This document shows positions 36,701-46,300 of a DNA stretch of 64,000 nucleotides, in pieces. The DNA is from Sipunculus nudus (taxonomy: Eukaryota > Annelida > Sipuncula > Golfingiida > Sipunculidae). Below the pieces are notes generated by a model. That model worked only from the letters and a program-made list of their open reading frames with translations, searched no databases and had not been told where the DNA came from. Made by a program: the position numbers and the translations under genes. The stretch lies in assembly GCA_026874595.1 (NCBI GenBank), contig CM049312.1, positions 53,943,429 to 54,007,428 of the forward strand, in the 5' to 3' direction. Positions within the stretch are counted from its first letter, which is position 1, and every line of letters begins with the position of its first letter.

Positions 36701-39468
36701 ACTGTAAAAATACAGGTGGCTTCACCAGTCTGCAGAAACTGATGAAACATCTCATGAATAATATGTATGCCAAAAATCATGACCATCAGTGATGTAGTTA
36801 ATGAGATATTGAAGTTTTTGTAGGAAATTTTTCACTATTCTGGGGGGTACTTTGGGGCCCCATAGCTCGAAGGATATGGGTAACAGAGACCTAATTTCTG
36901 GTTTCCATGGAGACTTTTATAGGTCTCTCAGAATGTCAAGAATGAAGATTTTAGGTCCAGTCTTTACGATTTGTACCCTGTTAACAGATGTTCATATTTT
37001 TAAAGGTCTCAAAAATAAAGAAAAAAAATTCGTAAAAAATCAAAGAATACAGGTGGCGCCACCAGTCTGTAGAAACTGATGAAACATCACATTATTAATA
37101 TGTATGCCAAAAATCATGACCATCAGTGATGTAGTTAATGAGATATTGAAGTTTTTGTAGGAAATTTTTGACTATTCTGGGGGGGGGGGGGGGTACTTTG
37201 GGGCCCCATAGCTTGAAGGATATGGGTAACAGAGACCTAATTCCAGGTTTCCAAGGAGATTTTTCATGGACCTCTCAGAATGTCAAGTTACAAGTTTCTA
37301 GGTCCAGCGGTTAAGATTTGTGCCAGATTAACGGACGGACGGACAGACAGACAGACAGATGGACAGACTACGGACAAAGAGTGATCGCTATAGCTCAGCA
37401 TGACCGAAAGTCAGCTGAGCTAAAAAAGCAATCTAGGATGTATACGCATGCCCAATTTCAGGTGAATAAGTCAAACCACTGCAGAGATATGAGTGATTTT
37501 AACCCAAGGCAGATGAACAGATGGACACTGTGCAAACATGGTTGCAGGTGGCGCCACCATTTTTTGTGTATGTTATAAAGCTATCCAAGGGCTACATTTG
37601 TGTAAAATTGTTTTCCTGATCGATCAAACTGTTCTCGAGATATGTGGGTTTATGTGTGGAAACAGACGCTCAAATGGACGCTTGGCAGAGAGGAAAGGTC
37701 AGAGGTCAAGGCCAATTGGTTAGGCACCAGTTCACATGTGACCCGATAATTGGTGTAAGTTTTGGAAAAATCCGTCCAGTAGTCTCAGAGGAGTTCTCAG
37801 GAAACGAACACGGTGGCAGCGGCGGAACCCGGTCAAAAACATAGTATCCACAAAACTTCGTTTTGGCGGATACAATTACGCAACACTGACCTAATTTCTG
37901 GTATGTAGATAGGAAATGTATAGAGGAATTTTTAAATACGATCAAAAACATGTCAGTGGTTTTGATATTAGACAGTCCTGAAGTGTAACAATGGGTTTTT
38001 AATGGCAAATTGTGGTTTTTCCTTAATACTAAGTATCTCAAAGGAATACACAAGTCCTAGTGACCCAATTTCGGTATGATAGGAGATTTTGGGGACATCA
38101 AACGGTATGCCAAATTTCGGATTCATAGGTCCAAAACAGGTTTCAAAACATGCCCTGTTAACCAACAGACGCCCGGATGACTGGACAGACAATGGACAAA
38201 GGACCATTACTATAGTATAGCTCAGATGATTACAGTCAGCTGAGCTAACAGGCATGCTTATCTCTGTGAAACAAAGCCATCCTCATTGATTCTTTTACAG
38301 ATTTAACAACCATTTTTCTGTTTCATTTGAACATAGCAAAAAAATGTGGCAGTTTATCATAGAAACAGTATCTCAACTACTAAAATGATGTGAATTACCC
38401 TTCCACAGCACCAGGTATTACAAAGTATCAATTTTCAGTTGCTTATGGTGATCATATACTGAAATAGCACCTTTCCTACAGATTCTGGAAATGAAGCTGT
38501 TAAGATAATGTTAAAGAGTACGAAGAATTTCTTAAATGTATCAAATAGCTTAAATCATTAGAAATGAATATACATGTCAAGGCTCACATCCTGATCTGGA
38601 CCAATAGCTGACTGCTCAAATGCTGACCAGGTATGTTTGACTGAAATCTGATTGGGATTTGGTCTGGATCAGTTACTGAATGGTCCAGATCAAATTCTGA
38701 TCAGTCCAAACCCCAAATCCAACCTGGTCAAGCCCAAATCCTGATTCAGAATGGGAGCACAGGGACAAAATACTTAATGCCTTCAGCATAAATCTTAAAA
38801 AATTAAGGAAAGTTTCACATGGGTTCAGGCTGCTAATAAACTCAATTCTGTACTTTATCACATTATAATTTTATTTTTGCCATGTAAAACTGTCAAACAG
38901 TCATCTGAACAAATGAATATATTCGGTGAACAGGTTTAGTCAGACAGATATCCCGCATGAAATATTAATTAATGGAACAAAAGAAAACTGTTGCCTTGCA
39001 TGGTACAACAGAACCTTAAAATCTAACTGAAAACTGTTAAACATGATAACTGATGATCAGACGGGGACTCATTCTCTTTGCTTTTAACTGAAGATTATGA
39101 TTTAGGCTTGACGGAGTCCTGATCAGGATCTGGTCTGCACAAATCAGGATCTGGGACTTGACATATACACACATATATTAATATATAATCAAACCAAAAA
39201 CTATGTGGATGTTACCTGGCTTCCTGGGCACTCCTGCAGGGATTACAACAACATCACTGTTTTCTACACAGTCCTTAAGCTGCTCATTTCCAAGATGGCC
39301 TGTGACACGGGCCCTTGTTGAGCAGTGGCTGAGGTCAGCCGCTACACCTGGGGTGTGGGCTATGTCAAACAGTGCTAGATGTGTGATACGGGGGTTCTGT
39401 TTCAGGAGTAATGACATGGGCTGTCCAATTCCACCACTGGCACCAAGCACTGCCACTTTAGCATTTTT
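27626..39468 (-). CDS. MDH2: Mitochondrial malate dehydrogenase (seven coding exons; presequence exon not placed)
   Basis: Oxidises malate to oxaloacetate with NAD+ in the mitochondrial matrix (citrate cycle, malate-aspartate shuttle). Seven minus-strand exons join without a frame break: 39468-39216, 34108-33999, 31523-31398, 30760-30656, 29353-29282, 28629-28477 and 27754-27626. Together they encode 315 residues, close to the mature part of animal MDH2. Visible family marks in order: the dinucleotide-binding loop [11 protein letters not shown], the mobile-loop arginines in VPRKPGMTRDD, the NAD-site asparagine in ISNPVNST, the Asp/Arg pair in ALDVVRAN, the catalytic histidine in VVGGHSG, and a C-terminal KKGEDF-like stretch ([10 protein letters not shown]). 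Intron 1/exon 2 is phase 0, intron 2 is phase 1, and the rest are phase 0. The first ~20 residues (targeting peptide) lie on an unidentified upstream exon above 39.5 kb. Introns are 637-5,107 bp; intron 2 is enlarged by nested transposons. No disabling change is seen, so the gene looks functional. Confidence 0.96.
27755..28476 (-). other. MDH2: MDH2 intron 7
   Basis: 722 bp, GT-AG. CpG-poor; no other feature seen. Confidence 0.9.
28477..28629 (-). CDS. MDH2: MDH2 exon 7
   Basis: 153 nt, 51 codons from [11 protein letters not shown] to YFATPLLLG, bounded by ttattcag and GTAAGT. It contains the [12 protein letters not shown] segment and the conserved Phe-Ala-Thr-Pro turn near the dimer-forming C-terminal domain. 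Confidence 0.95.
28630..29281 (-). other. MDH2: MDH2 intron 6
   Basis: 652 bp, GT-AG, CpG-poor; no other feature seen. Confidence 0.9.
29282..29353 (-). CDS. MDH2: MDH2 exon 6
   Basis: 72 nt, 24 codons from [10 protein letters not shown] to VEAKAGA, bounded by tgtacag and GTGAGT. It matches the helix containing the conserved AGTEVV segment. The last codons KAGA join to GSATLSM of the next exon, restoring the family's AGAGSATLSM motif. Confidence 0.94.
29354..30655 (-). other. MDH2: MDH2 intron 5
   Basis: 1,302 bp, GT-AG, nearly free of CpG; no repeat recognised. Confidence 0.9.
30656..30760 (-). CDS. MDH2: MDH2 exon 5 (catalytic histidine)
   Basis: 105 nt, 35 codons from [10 protein letters not shown] to VSFPQ. 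It contains the [13 protein letters not shown] motif whose histidine is the catalytic base in malate dehydrogenases. The acceptor reads ttcttcag and the donor GTATGA. Confidence 0.95.
30761..31397 (-). other. MDH2: MDH2 intron 4 with a (TA)n run at its 5' splice site
   Basis: 637 bp. A TA microsatellite (about 31378-31396) begins within the donor itself. Confidence 0.9.
31398..31523 (-). CDS. MDH2: MDH2 exon 4
   Basis: 126 nt, 42 codons from VNSTVP to FIAEAK. It contains [14 protein letters not shown], whose Asp and Arg take part in proton relay and substrate binding in this family. The 5' splice site runs straight into a (TA)n microsatellite, so positions +4 to +6 of the donor are repeat sequence. 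Confidence 0.95.
31524..33998 (-). other. MDH2: MDH2 intron 3
   Basis: 2,475 bp, GT-AG; short ORFs inside have no motif support. Confidence 0.9.
33999..34108 (-). CDS. MDH2: MDH2 exon 3
   Basis: 110 nt. The first two bases complete the glycine codon split by the phase-1 intron, followed by [14 protein letters not shown] with the second substrate arginine. The exon ends in ISNP, directly before a GTAGGT donor. The acceptor reads cttacag. Confidence 0.94.
35168..37873 (-). mobile_element. Element B, copy 1: Helitron/Helentron-like non-autonomous element, interrupted by element C
   Basis: Read on the minus strand, it starts near TCCGCCAAAA (complement of 37861-37871). Its other end has an inverted copy TTTTGGCGGATAC (complement of 35216-35228), then a hairpin with 12-bp arms GTAGTCGACAAG/CTTGTCGACTAC (35179-35213), then CTAG (35168-35171). 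The asymmetric inverted repeats and hairpin before a CTRR-type end are Helitron2/Helentron marks. The core is a tandem array in which the 12-bp palindrome GGTGGCGCCACC or a near copy recurs at 35334, 35478, 35608, 35757, 35887 and, beyond the insertion, 37547. There is no Rep/helicase coding. Exact ends are uncertain by a few bases because flanks of both B copies are similar. Confidence 0.72.
35911..37422 (-). mobile_element. Element C: Helentron-like element nested in element B
   Basis: Read on the minus strand: TTAGCTCAGCTGAC at one end (complement of 37409-37422), its inverted copy GTCAGCTGAGC (complement of 35935-35945) near the other end, then the 14-bp palindrome TGACCCATGGGTCA (35917-35930), ending in CTTGTT. 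Inside are about four tandem units of roughly 290-340 bp sharing GAGACCTAATTTCTGGTTTC, TTTTTAAAGGTCTCAAAAAT and CATGACCATCAGTGATGTAG, then a GGAC/AGAC-rich run (37333-37374). Removing these 1,512 bp restores the ~149-bp spacing of B's palindromes. No protein is encoded. Confidence 0.74.
38251..39215 (-). other. MDH2: Remainder of MDH2 intron 2
   Basis: No transposon homology seen between element A and exon 2. A GATC-rich stretch at 38580-38760 repeats TGATC(T/C)GG-like words but has no clear unit. Confidence 0.6.
39216..39468 (-). CDS. MDH2: MDH2 exon 2 (NAD-binding Rossmann segment)
   Basis: 253 nt. It begins after an acceptor reading tttacag on the minus strand with codons for KNAKVAV and ends in a split glycine codon (CCA G) before the donor GTAACA. 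It carries the glycine-rich NAD loop, the [14 protein letters not shown] segment and the [12 protein letters not shown] strand with substrate-loop residues. The in-frame codons upstream of the acceptor are intron readthrough, not protein. Confidence 0.95.
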
Positions 39469-40590
39469 CTGTAAACATAAAGATGAAATTTTTAAGGTTA
39501 ATAATAAACAGGAAACCAATACATCACATAGTTAAGCAGGAGGAAAACTCTGCTCAGTGTCTACCCTTTACAATACAAATGAAGTTGAAGCAACAGGTAA
39601 TTATAGCTTAAAGATTTTTAGATGATCCATAAAGTAATATTTACTGGTGTTTATAAACATAAATATATAAATATATGGCTGGATGAGCTAAAATCAAGTG
39701 AGGACCAAGAAATATGTGGGAAGGAACTGAGAGGAACCAAATAAAACCTTCATAGAAACATCACACCAATCACCTTATGACATATATATATATAAGTCTG
39801 TAAATGAGGCAGGCAAATCAAAGTCAATAGCCATGCATTTATACCATTATATCAAAATGAGCCTTGTTTTATTACTTATCATATGAAGTCAGTGTAAGCT
39901 AAGTGAAAAATACTGTCAGTAATATACCTGACAATAAGAGAAATGGACATTAAATGGTTAAGCTGTGGTCCAAGCCCAATTCTGTTCAGACTAGGTGAAC
40001 AGGCATCCTTCAGGACTTGAGAAAATCAGTTTGGCAGGACTCAACTATTCCCAAAAGCTTTCATCATGTGTTACCAGACTTTAAGCTGAGGCCTACAGAC
40101 AGGTTCTATTTATAACACTCTACACTCAAGATGTGCATCCTTTTATTAGAATCAATCAATACTCAAGTTAGAATACTTGACCATTGTATAAGGGGTCAAA
40201 GGAATTCACTAAAGCAGGAAATTGCTAGCACCAAATTCTTAATGCAATAAAGACCAAGATGATGAGACCACACAGCAAGGAAGATTCACTATTTTTTTCC
40301 TAACAGCCATGCCTTTTGAGGAGATGGTAGAGATGTCCAGATTTATGGAGAAAAAAGTGACCTGCAGACATGAAAAGTCAAAAAGAATAACATACAACTT
40401 TAATTAGGTTGCAGAATGTATTAACCACCAATCAGAAAGTTAATATGTGAGAGGAGCAGGCCTAGGGAATAACAAGATAACAGATGATCCTGATGTGAAA
40501 TCACTTCCTGGTGGTAGGGACTGTCATATCATTACCACCTGACCAGCAACCTTAGGAAATCTTATATGTACATACATGTATGTGTGTGTG

Positions 40591-40595
<5 letters not shown>
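39469..40595. other. Upstream of MDH2 exon 2, presumed start of intron 1
   Basis: CpG-poor, no exon recognised. Confidence 0.5.

Positions 40596-40665
<70 letters not shown>
40596..40665. repeat. (TA)n microsatellite
   Basis: A TA run of about 68 bp preceded by a short TG run. Confidence 0.95.
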
Positions 40666-40669
<4 letters not shown>

Positions 40670-42743
40670 ACACCACTGATAGGTATGTTTAATTCTCACT
40701 ACAAGTCGAGAATGATCTTTTAAAGAGTATGTCACTGTGTGCCAGTTTGGCTACTTCCTGCAAAACCAGATAATTATAATTTATATCCCAGGTCTATTCC
40801 CTTGCTAACCAACCTAGGTTAGACACATTCTTATGCCACTAGTTCCTCCCTGTGAGACCTGCTGTGCTTATCACAAATCTTGTTATCTCCAGTTCTAGAA
40901 TGAAATAACCATATATGTTATAGCCCTATCAAGGGCAAGACCAAGCCATTATGCTAAGGGATATTTATCTTTTTGTTTCTTTTTGCAATATTTATTTTAG
41001 CCGTGGCTGCATTGTATTTTCTCCTTGTAATAGGTAAGTATCAATTTAAAAGCAAAAGGAATGCCCTGAATACATATTCATCTTTATCTGCTAAGTATTC
41101 ATCTGTACTGTAACTGGCAAACTTGACATATTGCCAACGTGTGCACATTTATTACAATTTTGTGATATATGATCTTAAGCCATGCTCAATTGCCTGAAGT
41201 TAACATAAAACTCCCAACATGTTTCACTTTACTGCTACTACTGTACCAATGCACTAGCACAACAGCATTTTTTTTTTTTTTTTACATCAGTCAGTACAAG
41301 TTGTCATGGTTCCTTATTTCAGGAGGGAATACAATATCCTGTCCCAGTCTTTGTAAAGTTGATGGGCTGACTTTTATTGGCAAGTCACAGGCATTCAATC
41401 TTCACTTTTAAATTTATAACCATGTCTTTATCTATCAACATGATATTATCACACTCACTATGACTACCTAGGCAATATTTCTTTTTTATTCGCTGATTAT
41501 GGGAAACAGCACTTCTAAACTGATAAGATATATTTAAATGTTTTCAAGGTATATTTTAATGCATGTTTACATGTGATTCATAATCATATATACAAAGTAT
41601 TATGGACATTCTTATCTATATTTTGTGTGACTAACTAACACATATTTTACACTGTCCGTTCCCGTGTAATTGGTTCACAATCCTATTTGTCTGAACAACC
41701 ACCTGTAAAATGTGGGCAACTAGCTATTAGCGCCACGGGATATCAGTCCCTTTCAAAATTCTGTTATATTAACTATAGAGGAAACCCTGTGAAATATGAT
41801 CATCTGGCTATTACACATTACGGGCAAATTTTTCTTACTAAAGTGATATATTACTAATAAATTGACCTGACTTATGCGGGCACTCTTTGCGCTACTTCTT
41901 GACCAGTGCTGACCGGTCAGTTGACTGCTCATGCCTGAAGTCACTGTCACTTGTATGGGTTCACTGTTTCATTTATTGGTGTGTGCATGTTACCAACACA
42001 GGATCATGGTATTGGCGGCCCCTGGGCCGACCCTGGACATGTTGCCCCAGCTGGGCCATGGGACTGGCTCACACAACCTGCTTATTCACATGAATAAAGG
42101 TCCCCAGAAATTAATCTTTGAAGTTTGATCTTTGTCCCTGTGGTTTGTGTTTAATCTATTCAGTGCATGAAGGGTTTATTACAAAGAGTGAATGGCTCAT
42201 GATGTTCTTAAGAAACATGTGACATTAATAACCAGTGAAGTCATTTTGATTTGTTCACATTAGCCTCATCAGAAAAACTTTTATAAATATGAGTTCGAAG
42301 CGTACCTTATCAGAACGCGTTTAGCAAATGACTTGTTCACATATAACCCTCTATAATTATATTCAATTTGTCTTTTGTAAATTTTACTGTATTGCCAGCC
42401 ATTGTTGTCATTCTGACAATTTTGGTACAATGTCACCCAAGACCATGCCCGCACGCCCGACTCGACGTGAATTAGAACTTAAAGCTCATTCAGTTGGCTG
42501 AGCGTCAAGGGACAAGTCAGCGCAAGCTTAAAATAACACTATATATAATCAACTGTAATTCATTTCATTCATACATCAGCACATAAAATTAAACATATAC
42601 ATGTGTAAGTACATTTAATAAAAAAAGATGTTTTGCTTTGACAAAAAATGCATGTTCCCTAACTGATGGTCAAAAAGGTGGTCTAATATGCATACTATCA
42701 TCATACAAATGTCATTTAGGTTTGTGCAGTCACTAAATTATCA

Positions 42744-42825
42744 GAATCTGTCTAATAAGACCACCTGTCTATTACGACCATTTGAGCCTAGAGAGAGGCT
42801 TTAGGTGGTCACATTAGACAGAATC
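42744..42825. repeat. Inverted repeat with a 36-bp inner segment
   Basis: The arm GAATCTGTCTAATAAGACCACCT region (42744-42766) pairs with 42803-42825 with two mismatches. The middle contains a second small stem (AGCCT/AGGCT). Related words (GTGGTCATCTTATTAGGTC) recur near 46082, so it is probably part of a dispersed element. Confidence 0.6.
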
Positions 42826-45800
42826 GACTGTATTCCTTGTCATCAACCCTTGGTAGAGTAAGTTAAAATTCATGTCTGACAAAAATGGCCAATATGCTAT
42901 CAAAAAGTCCAGTGACAAAAAGGTAGACAAACATTTCAAGAGTTGGTAAGACATTAAGGATAACCTTTTCTGAAACACAGTGTCCATCATTGTTTATTTC
43001 AACCTTTTATTTCTATTCTTATTCAAAGCATACTGTAAATTATTCACAACAACATTTAGTTTATCTGTAGTAGCAAACAATTTGAGTGTTAATTACCTCA
43101 GACCAAGCTGATATATTTTCATAAATAATCTCAAATATAATGATCAAATAGTGGAACCAATTTAAATAGATTATAAAAATTACAGGAACGATATTTGAGT
43201 GGTGTTTCAATTACATGCTTGGAATTTATTTGTTTCCTGTATAGCTAGTTCAAAACAACAATGCACATGTCACAAATATGTGCCATGTTTAATTATTACA
43301 CATTGTGTGACAAATAAATAATCAGTTTCACATTCATTGTGTACGAAATTGATAGATGAAGTACTGAGATCACACAAAGCCACATTACTCCATTATCCAA
43401 ACAAAGTTTCACTTGAGGTTCACACAAAGGAACCTCATCTTTTACACCCCATCTACTGACAGAGCTCTTCATCTTATCTAGTTTGTTATCAGTGAATAAA
43501 GGACAATGAGCAACTGTTCTCACCACCAGTAATTCAGAGTGGGACAAATCTGGCACATATATATGACACTTGCGCATGGGCACTCTGTTTTTACCTGACT
43601 GCCTTACTAAATCTACAGACAGAGCCTGGGCACTCTGTTATTAGCGTACCTGATTGCCTTAATAAACCTAAGGACATAAAGAGCCTGGGCAGTCTGTGAT
43701 TTCCTGATTGTCTTAATAAATCCAATAGTAGAATCTGGGCATTCCGTTATAGGGGATTCCTTTAATAAATGTGACAATCCAGACAGGATTTGATTACAAA
43801 TGTCCACATCACGAAGCCCATCTTTCTCAGATCAAGGATTTTATAACAGATCAAGGCCCAACTCTATGAAGCTCTGCCAGCAATCGCATGTCAGTCGTGT
43901 GCTAATTGCAATATAGACATGAGAAGCCCATTAATCCTATTGTGTGCCCATTGTACCGCAGTGTCAGGTGCAGCCGCGGCACGTTCTTTGATATAGTGAG
44001 CTGTTGGATCTTTCTGACAAAGTACACTGAAGCTCTTCAGGCCAAGATCCAGTAACTAAGCATTGAACTGCTGGAATAACATAGACCAGAAATATGAAAT
44101 CACAGATTGTTTGTTTTGTTAAGAATTAAGCACAACAGGTATATTTAGACTTAGAGAGGTTTCATGTTGAGGAATCACTGGAGCTATTTTGGGAGAGATG
44201 CAGCCACTCTGCACTGACATCTGATGTGATACATGACGGACCACTGGGAAGTGTAAACCTGATTTTCCTTGAATAGTTTAGGATTTCTTTCAGTTCACAT
44301 CAGTCTACACACATCTGACTCATATTAATAATTAGCTTTGTTTCACACTATTATGTGGATAACAAAATGTTAAATGTTGCCGATGCTCAGATGACTTCAC
44401 TTTCACTGAAAACTGTTAGCCCTCACCTGCTGTGTCACTGATGGCGTTATTCTTGTATTATTGCCCATGTTTACCGCTGCTTAGCAATAGCTCAGGCGTC
44501 TTTAGCAATGATGGATTCTCACACGTTTGCACGCTACAGGATGTTTAAATGCAAATATACTGTTTTAATAATTACATTAGACTCAAGATTTATCTGAGGA
44601 GAAACTTACGTGTTAGTTCATGCATGGGGTCTGCATAACTATTTGGTCGTTCTGAACTCAAGCCGAAGGGGGGATACACGCGCTGTATCATTTAGTGATT
44701 TAGTGCTGGGCTTATCAGCAGCATCTATCTGTGGCTTTGAGCAGTGAGTTTTATGAACCCTGTCAGCAACATTCCACACGGCCAGACTCAAAGCTGGGAC
44801 TCATATGTTATAAACTCCTTGCTCAGATGTAAATAACTAAAGATCATACTGACTGAAAATGCTGCTACTGTCATACATTTAAACACAGTTACAGATTTGC
44901 AAAGAACCACCAAAAATAAAACATTTCCAGAGGTAACTGACAGACAAGGATTTCTGAAATCTGCAAGTTTATTCTAGCAAAAGACCCTGTAAAAATTGAG
45001 CAGTGTAAATGAAAGCCACTGACCTTGGGATAAAAGTTGTAATGCCAGGCCAGGATGAATTACCAGTAATATTTTTGTAAAAAAATAGGAATAAGCTGAA
45101 CATAAATTCTGTCCCAGACAGCAATATATGCCACTACATCACCTAATTGTATAAATGACAGCATAATCGTCATATAATTCTTCTGTGGCTCCTGTTACAT
45201 GTGACAATACATGTGTGTAACATCATTCCATAAGGATACACAAAATTGGCACTATTCTGTTGTGTGAAGGCCATTTACCTATCAATCTTAAAATTCAAAA
45301 CACATGAGGAGTTGTGTGAAAAAGTTTTAAAGAGCTGATCTGCATTACACCAGCTATAACACCTGAACCTGACAAGTTAGAACAAAATCACACTACTCAT
45401 GAGATAAGTAATAACAGCTGTGATATTCAACAAGAGCTGTGGTCTCATGTTACACTTTCAGCAAACTATTTTACTGAATAAACTGTTAATAATCCCTGAC
45501 CATAGGGTACTGACATCTCTAGATAATACATAAGTCTTACACCTCCTTGTATTCACAACTAGCTGAGGAAAGCTTTAACAAAAAAGTCCAGGTATACTAA
45601 GTTGACAAAGGGAGGTTTTAGGTTTGATTAGAATACCAACTAAAAACCAAGCATACACTACAGCCAGTTGTGTCAACCCAGGGGACAGACATGGGGACAC
45701 TCTGTACGGCAATGTACCCAGGCATAAAGATGAAGTATGTTCTGAGCCACTTCTCTTGCAGAACTCTTAAATGTGTTCATCTGCATGACGTACATGGTCT

Positions 45801-46258
45801 GTAAAAATACACTGTATGTCGGGTTCAGTATGCACCACTGCACAGGTGACTCTTCTCAGATATAACTGGGTACTAATGAAAGTCAAAGACATGAGCACTG
45901 CAATGGAGCAAAATAAAATATGGAATACATGGAATAAATTTTTCACTGTTAGGGCATAACTTGATGGTTGGCAGCATGAGGATAAACCGATACACATATG
46001 ATAAACTTGTGTCTAACCTACAGGATAATCTCAAAATTATAATCAATAATGGGACCTCAATAAAGTGGGAGCATTTTCAAAGTGGTCATCTTATTAGGTC
46101 TTATATAAAGAGATAAAAGAATTCGGAATGTGTCAGTGAACATGTGGTTGTTATTTTGAGATAATCGCTTAACAGGTGGCTGTTTTGAGAGGTTTTACAG
46201 TATAGGTATAACTATATTAATAAGCCACAATCCTGCCTGTGTATGAGTTCTAAAGTTT
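42826..46258. other. No gene recognised apart from the tandem repeat at 43575
   Basis: A locally CpG-bearing patch lies at about 44,400-44,800. It includes a 14-codon ATG segment followed by a GTGAGG donor on the minus strand (44427-44468), listed as a weak MDH2 exon 1 candidate in the findings. Confidence 0.4.
43575..43765 (+). repeat. Short tandem repeat, three to four ~60-70-bp units
   Basis: Units share GGGCACTCTGTTATT, ACCTGATTGCCTTAATAAA and AGAGCCTGGGCA. No known family. Confidence 0.7.
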
Positions 46259-46300
46259 AAACAAGCAGCCCATGGGCTATGACGTTAATCTGAACATGGC
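46259..46300 (-). repeat. Terminus of a C-type element with a changed hairpin
   Basis: ACAAGCAGCCCATGGGCTAT resembles the end of element C (ACAAGTGACCCATGGGTCAT). The central palindrome is AGCCCATGGGCT instead of GACCCATGGGTC, so both hairpin arms changed while pairing was kept. The body beyond it is not recognised. Confidence 0.5.

Larger units (their letters stand above)
34735..38250 (+). mobile_element. A-family element, interrupted by element B
   Basis: The left part (about 34735-35167) and right part (about 37874-38250) are both homologous to uninterrupted A units at 61.9-63.3 kb. Left landmarks: ACTTGAATAAAATCTACAG, CATGCCATGGTCAAATTTGG and GGCCCATAACTT. Right landmarks: CAATTACGCAACACTGAC, CAGTCCTGAAGTGTAACAAT, GGAGATTTTGGGGACATC and the terminus GTCAGCTGAGCTAA (38235-38248). 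In the intact copy at 62261-62292 the two parts are contiguous. The left terminus was not found. It lies in MDH2 intron 2. Confidence 0.78.

Noticed and set aside
35312-37723. Several 60-90-codon ORFs with similar peptides (for example [10 protein letters not shown])
   Set aside because: They are translations of the tandem cores of elements B and C; similarity reflects repeat structure.
39203-39535. 110-codon plus-strand ORF
   Set aside because: Antisense of MDH2 exon 2.
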